From positions 186,001 through 250,000 of the forward strand of contig CAZAUJ010000001.1 in NCBI GenBank assembly GCA_964488355.1: a stretch of DNA of 64,000 bases, read 5' to 3'. The notes below the pieces were generated by a model that saw only the letters and a program-made list of their open reading frames with translations, made no database searches and was not told the DNA's origin. Both the position numbers and the translations under genes were made by a program. Shown piece by piece: positions 59,952 to 64,000 of the stretch; position 1 is the stretch's first letter, and each line of letters begins with the position of its first letter. The DNA is from Thermoanaerobaculum sp964488355. Lineage in GTDB: Bacteria > Acidobacteriota > Thermoanaerobaculia > Thermoanaerobaculales > Thermoanaerobaculaceae.

Positions 59952-60935
59952 TTACTCACCTCCCGTGCTAACGCGTTCCAGTGGCCAATCCAAATGCGGG
60001 TGCACCGGCTCCCGCGGCACGCTCAGCACATCGAGAAAAAGTGCCTGCAGGAGAAGCTGAAAGCCAAAAATAATGGGCAACGCAGCTAACATGATGGTGC
60101 CAGTGGGGGTGAAAAGCCCCATTCGTGCCCACTTCACCCAGTTATAAATTCCCCAGCCGGCACCGCCTCCCAGCAACAAGAGACCTGCCATCAGCGAGAC
60201 AGCCGCGGGGCCAAAATCCTGGACAAAGTGCTGCAGCCAAATCCTTCGCAGGAAGAGGCGCCACAGACGAGGGGGGAAGCGAAGCAAAGCCTTTGGAATG
60301 GAAAGATGGCTGAGGTTGTGCGGGTAAGAAGCTGGCAAAGGCACATCCTGGACCACGCAACGGTGAAGGCGGAGCTCAGCCAGCAAGCTGATTTCGAAAA
60401 AATAATCCCTAGCAATGGCGTTCTCTCGCAGCAAGGGAAAGACCGCACGGTGCAGGGCGAGAAAGCCGTTGGTGGGGTCGAACACGTTCCAGTAGCCGGT
60501 AGCGGCTTTGGCCAGGAAGGAAAGGGCCATGTTACCCAACCGCCGAAGCAGTGGCATTTCCAGCAGCTGCTCGGTGTGAAAAAACCGGTTGCCTTTGGCC
60601 AGATCTGCGCGCCCGGTCAAAACGGGATGGGCCAGGCGCACAGCCATTTGCGGGTCCATTTGCAAGTCGGCGTCCACCTTAACTGCCACCTCAGCACCCA
60701 GGGCAAAGGCTTCCTGAAAGCCCCGCCAGGTGGCCGCACCTACCCCCAAGTTCTCTCCCAAGCGCACCAAATGAAGCCGCTGGTCCGGATGCTGGGCCAC
60801 CAGCTCGGGCGAGCCGTCGGTACTGCCGTCGTCCACCACCACCAGCAGCGCCACTTCTGGCGGAACCCGCTCAAGAACACGGAGGACCCAAGGACCCGGA
60901 TTGAACATGGGAATGACCACCGCCAGCTTGCTCAC
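59952..60935 (-). CDS. GT2 glycosyltransferase, polyprenyl-phosphate sugar synthase type (DPM1/GtrB-like)
   Basis: A 327-aa protein. The catalytic domain (1-215) has VVIPMFNPGPWVLRVLERVP, VVDDGSTDGSPELV and DXD in VKVDADLQMDP, then RDYFFEISLLAEL. The end (about 235-310) has two membrane helices. Such enzymes load mannose, glucose or another hexose onto undecaprenyl or dolichyl phosphate. GTG at 60935 follows GGAGGCG and lies 1 bp after the stop of the GT-C gene upstream; the longer frame to 61103 overlaps that gene and has no site. Paired with that gene, it likely supplies its lipid-linked sugar donor. Confidence 0.85.
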   Translation of the reverse strand: MSKLAVVIPMFNPGPWVLRVLERVPPEVALLVVVDDGSTDGSPELVAQHPDQRLHLVRLGENLGVGAATWRGFQEAFALGAEVAVKVDADLQMDPQMAVRLAHPVLTGRADLAKGNRFFHTEQLLEMPLLRRLGNMALSFLAKAATGYWNVFDPTNGFLALHRAVFPLLRENAIARDYFFEISLLAELRLHRCVVQDVPLPASYPHNLSHLSIPKALLRFPPRLWRLFLRRIWLQHFVQDFGPAAVSLMAGLLLLGGGAGWGIYNWVKWARMGLFTPTGTIMLAALPIIFGFQLLLQALFLDVLSVPREPVHPHLDWPLERVSTGGE

Positions 60936-60936
60936 C

Positions 60937-63597
60937 TTACTCGCCTCCCGCCTGCTGGACCGTGAGGTCCCGTGCAGCATCTCGCCACTGCTCACAGGAA
61001 AACCCTTGGAGCTTTCCGCGGTTGATTTGCACCACCACCTGGACCTGTGCCTCGCCCGCCGGCAGGCTATGCCACACATCGGCCCAAGCGGAGCTCTCCG
61101 CATCCCAGGTTTGCCGATGGAAGGTCAGGAGCCGGCCGTGGCGGTCGCGCACCACCAGGGTTAGGGTCAACCCGCCCTCCGGCGCCACCACCGTCGGGGC
61201 CTTCCAGCGAAACAACCCGCCCCCGACCACTCTTGCCTGGTAAAGCAGCTCACCAGGCTTGATTTCCGCCACGGTACCCTGCTGACAGGCTACCCACTGA
61301 CCGGACTTTCCCTTGGGGTCGGCCAAACGCAACACCCTCACGTTTTTGTGGGCATACTCGGGAACGAGGCAGCAGGATTCAAACCCCGGACTCAACACGC
61401 TCAAGGGCCGCATGCGGTAACGCCTTTGCTGGGGCAGGTCTACCCGGTACATGACATGGGTGAAGCCCCAATGGCGAAGCTGGCCGAGCATTTCCTCGAA
61501 GGACTCCGCTTTACCCACCAGCCAGCGGCGAAAATGACGAGCCACTCGATTGTCTCCCTGGGAGGTGACCCACACTTCCCCTTGGCAGTAGAGGAAATCG
61601 CGTAGGTCGGCCTGCCAGACCTTGTAGGCCAGCCCGTAGCGCTGGTGGAGGAACTGGCAGGGTTCGTAGGTGGGGAGGCTTTGCAGGAAATCTTTAGGTT
61701 GCTGATGGCCGAGCAAAACCGCGAGCGGGAAAAGACTGCCATTCACCGTGCGAGCCGGCCAGAAACGGGGCGACATGACGGCAGCGAAAAAGCCAAACAC
61801 CGCTACCAACGCCACCGTCGGGGTGACCGCGGGCATCTTTGGAGGTGCCTGCTTCACCATCCCCACCGCGCCCACCAGCGCCACCGCCGCCGGCAGGAGG
61901 TAGCGGGAGTTCATCTCGGTTAGGGCCCAAAAGAGCAGCCAGGTGCCACCACACCAAAGAAAGAGAACTGCGGGCCCACGCCGCCACAGGCCAGCTCCAA
62001 GGAGGAGCAGGATGAGCAGTGCCGGATTAAAGGCTCCTAGCTCGGCAAAACGCTGAGGCGAAAAGAAAAGAGACCAGGGCAAAGCCAACCAGCCCGCCAA
62101 CGTGGGTTCGGGGCCAAAACTCCCCGTTCTTGGAGAAAGGGGTGCTAAAGGGCTTTGCCAAAGCTGGTTGAAGAAGGGATACGTGGGGTTTCCCGTAAGC
62201 CACAAGGAGCGCAAAGCCCACGGGCCCAGCGACAGCGCCAAACCCAAGGTCGCGGATAGCAGCAGGGCAGCGCCCTGTTTCCAGCCTTCCCCCCTGGCTT
62301 GCCGCCAAACGCTACCAAGCACAGCTAGGCCCAGGGCAATTACCAGGCTTAGCCCGTTCATCTTGGTGGCGGCTGCTGCGCCCGCCAAAAAGAGGGCCAC
62401 CCCCGCATCCTGGGCCGTGACTGCAGGCCAAGGGCGAGCCAGGGCCAAGACCGCAGCAAAAGTCAGGAAGGCCTGGTGCATGTCCACGAACCCAGCGAAA
62501 GTCTGCCACCAGGCTTGGGTGGAGGCAAAAACCGCCAGCCAGGCGGCAAGGGGAAGCAATTTCCCCTGGCTCTTTTTTACGGTCCAAAGCAAGAGCAAGC
62601 CCGTCAACCACCACGCCCACAGCCGGGCCGCCGCAGTGCCAACCCAAGGCACCAGCCAAAGATAAAACAGCTCGCCGCTCACCCACCCTAGGCCCACCGC
62701 GCCCAGGGGGTGAGCGTCGGAAAAGTAACCCCTCGTTAAGATGCGAACAGGCAAGGCCACCCGACCGCCAATGGCATCCTGGCCTGTTTCTGGACCCAAG
62801 GCGGCGAACAGCAAAAGCCCCCAAAAAAAGCAGGCTAAGCCGGCCAGGGTCCAGGCGGCCTTGGTTAAACCTTCCAGCCGCCATTCGAAAAGGAGCCTTT
62901 TGACCCTGGGCAGCCAAAAACGCCCTCGGACCAAAGTCAAGGCTACCACGCATCCCTGGAGCAGCCCGGCACGGGCCCAGGCCACCTGGGCCAGAGCCAA
63001 GCCCAACAGGGACAGGCAGGCGGAGCCCAGGGCCACGTCGAGCACCAGCTGGTCCGCCTCAAGCCACCCGTGATGCTTTTCGGCCCGGCTAAAGCCCGAA
63101 CGGAGCCAGCTTCCAAGCCCAAGGCACGCAAGCGCTAGCAAGAGCAAACCAAAAAAGCCGCGCCAGAAGGCTAGGCTCTGCAAGGCCAAGCCAGCGTGAA
63201 TGGCCAAGGGCGCGGCCAGCATCCACCACCGCAACCCGCGCACCCAGCCTGCCAGCCAAAGGGGAACAACGCCCAGGAAGAGAAGACAAACCTTTACCAC
63301 ATCCGGCAGCTCGAGAAAGGCCTGGCTGCGCCCCAGCCAACCGGAACCCGCTGCTAGCACCAACGTGAGGGCCAGCTGCGGCTTGCTACCCCGGACCAAG
63401 AGGGCTGCCAGGCCAATAGCCACCCACAAAAGACCCCACGGAAGCAAACGGGGCAGGAGCGCAAGCCCGCCAGCCGCGGCCTCGTCGCGGACGAAAGATC
63501 CGACCGCCCGCAGGAAAAGGTAGCCGGTATTGGCGGCAACCGCATAGGCTGCCAGGGTTGTCGCCGAGCGCAAAAGGAGGCCAAGCGGTAGCCTCAT
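60937..63597 (-). CDS. Large GT-C type membrane protein with periplasmic C-terminal domain
   Basis: An 886-aa protein with about 16 hydrophobic segments in residues 1-620 and a soluble beta-rich C-terminus. Loops such as GPETGQDAIGGRVALPVRIL, GYFSDAHPLGAVGLG and AAAATKMNGLSLVIALGLAV match oligosaccharyl- or GT39-like membrane transferases; AATKMNG is a frequent block in these proteins. The catalytic acidic residue is probably in GQDAIGG or SDAHPLG. The ATG at 63597 begins MRLPLGLLLRSATTLAAY; the frame remains open to 63729 without a better start. It has only a weak ribosome site. It overlaps nothing and is directly upstream of the GT2 gene, which should supply its lipid-linked substrate. Confidence 0.75.
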   Translation of the reverse strand: MRLPLGLLLRSATTLAAYAVAANTGYLFLRAVGSFVRDEAAAGGLALLPRLLPWGLLWVAIGLAALLVRGSKPQLALTLVLAAGSGWLGRSQAFLELPDVVKVCLLFLGVVPLWLAGWVRGLRWWMLAAPLAIHAGLALQSLAFWRGFFGLLLLALACLGLGSWLRSGFSRAEKHHGWLEADQLVLDVALGSACLSLLGLALAQVAWARAGLLQGCVVALTLVRGRFWLPRVKRLLFEWRLEGLTKAAWTLAGLACFFWGLLLFAALGPETGQDAIGGRVALPVRILTRGYFSDAHPLGAVGLGWVSGELFYLWLVPWVGTAAARLWAWWLTGLLLLWTVKKSQGKLLPLAAWLAVFASTQAWWQTFAGFVDMHQAFLTFAAVLALARPWPAVTAQDAGVALFLAGAAAATKMNGLSLVIALGLAVLGSVWRQARGEGWKQGAALLLSATLGLALSLGPWALRSLWLTGNPTYPFFNQLWQSPLAPLSPRTGSFGPEPTLAGWLALPWSLFFSPQRFAELGAFNPALLILLLLGAGLWRRGPAVLFLWCGGTWLLFWALTEMNSRYLLPAAVALVGAVGMVKQAPPKMPAVTPTVALVAVFGFFAAVMSPRFWPARTVNGSLFPLAVLLGHQQPKDFLQSLPTYEPCQFLHQRYGLAYKVWQADLRDFLYCQGEVWVTSQGDNRVARHFRRWLVGKAESFEEMLGQLRHWGFTHVMYRVDLPQQRRYRMRPLSVLSPGFESCCLVPEYAHKNVRVLRLADPKGKSGQWVACQQGTVAEIKPGELLYQARVVGGGLFRWKAPTVVAPEGGLTLTLVVRDRHGRLLTFHRQTWDAESSAWADVWHSLPAGEAQVQVVVQINRGKLQGFSCEQWRDAARDLTVQQAGGE

Positions 63598-63829
63598 GGC
63601 CTGGCCCCTACGCTGGACACGGGGACAAGCGAGGCCGATGGCACCAAGCCCTCTTGCAGCAAGCCCTGTCCGTGCCGCCGTTCCGCCGCGGCGGGGAGCC
63701 CTGCCTGCGCGAAGAAGGAAGAAACCCAAGGCAAGGAGCCGCTGGTGCGCCGAAAGGTGGGATTTTCCCTTGCCTCCCGCTTACGGCGGCCCGCGTGTTC
63801 GAAAGAAACAAAAGGCCGCATGGTGCCTG

Positions 63830-63835
63830 ATTATA
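63830..63835 (-). promoter_or_regulatory. -10 box upstream of the GT-C/GT2 pair
   Basis: A perfect TATAAT on the minus strand, about 230 nt before the ATG at 63597. The -35 (ACAATG at 17 nt) is poor. The leader 63598-63823 is GC-rich; a short ORF (63594-63821, 75 aa) starts 9 nt after the box but its product is not recognisable. Confidence 0.4.
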
Positions 63836-63947
63836 GGACCTCAGCGGGCACCCATTGTGAGCTTCCCTTCTCGCACCCTTACCGGGCCTCAGCGGCAAGA
63901 GCGGGACGCCATGCCCAAGCGGGTGTTTCCTCGGAGAGGTGGCGGTT

Positions 63948-63968
63948 AAAAGAAATGCCCGAAGGGCA
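63948..63968 (-). terminator. Terminator of a minus-strand gene lying beyond 64000
   Basis: On the minus strand TGCCC-TTC-GGGCA is followed by TTTCTTTTA; an outer arm GGCGGTT/AACCGCC (63941-63947 with 63974-63980) encloses it. No gene on this strand is visible between it and the window end. Confidence 0.5.
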
Positions 63969-64000
63969 GCGGAAACCGCCCCAGCTTTTCAGCGCGATCA

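Overview
The window is GC-rich and densely coded on both strands. Gene content suggests a diderm bacterium: CusCBA-type tripartite efflux, a BamA-like barrel and TamB. A GWxTD-domain protein, Cys-rich SLH-like repeats, multidomain glycosyltransferases and a SelW-like selenoprotein together point to Acidobacteriota, possibly a Thermoanaerobaculum-like thermophile. That assignment is inference from gene families; there is no rRNA here.

Layout. 1-2.4 kb: the tail of maf, a small unknown gene and an SLC13-type permease. 2.4-11.7 kb: a copper-resistance operon (Cys-rich secreted peptide, CusC/B/A-type efflux pump, CopA-type ATPase with extra YHS and heavy-metal modules, double-YHS secreted protein) closed by a strong terminator. 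11.7-13.2 kb: a GT-C membrane glycosyltransferase. 13.2-23.3 kb (minus): nadK-tamB-bamA-like-GWxTD-ribBA. 23.4-26.8 kb (minus): plsC-rmuC-MFS-selenoprotein; the selenoprotein has an in-frame UGA and a SECIS-like hairpin, so ordinary gene calling misses it. 26.9-35.0 kb (minus): rtcB, addA-like, addB-like and tRNA-Leu(CAA). 35.4-37.1 kb: a Sat-CysC fusion that makes PAPS, flanked by two copies of an interspersed repeat.

37.5-63.6 kb is a surface-protein and glycan region. Three secreted proteins (a 1731-aa beta-rich protein, an S8 protease and a matrixin-like metalloprotease) end in the same C-terminal module, three SLH-like repeats in which the usual GDGTFRP loop is replaced by a two-cysteine loop such as GCGGGNFCP. 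A decayed fourth module lies between the two proteases. Beside them are a PAPS-dependent sulfotransferase, several glycosyltransferases and a 1182-aa fusion of a polysaccharide pyruvyl transferase, a coiled coil and two glycosyltransferases. SLH domains in other bacteria bind pyruvylated cell-wall glycan made by CsaB-type enzymes, so this cluster could encode both the anchor and its glycan ligand. The region ends with a GT-C gene, its broken tandem copy, a DPM1-like GT2 and another large GT-C protein.

Regulation. Six genes (starts at 11731+, 23308-, 28317-, 34895-, 49330+ and 51089+) lack a clear Shine-Dalgarno and have a TANNNT-type -10 box 6-7 nt before the start codon, suggesting leaderless mRNAs. 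Most other genes have GGAGG-type ribosome sites or 1-20 nt overlaps with the gene upstream. No CRISPR array, insertion sequence, prophage or rRNA was seen.
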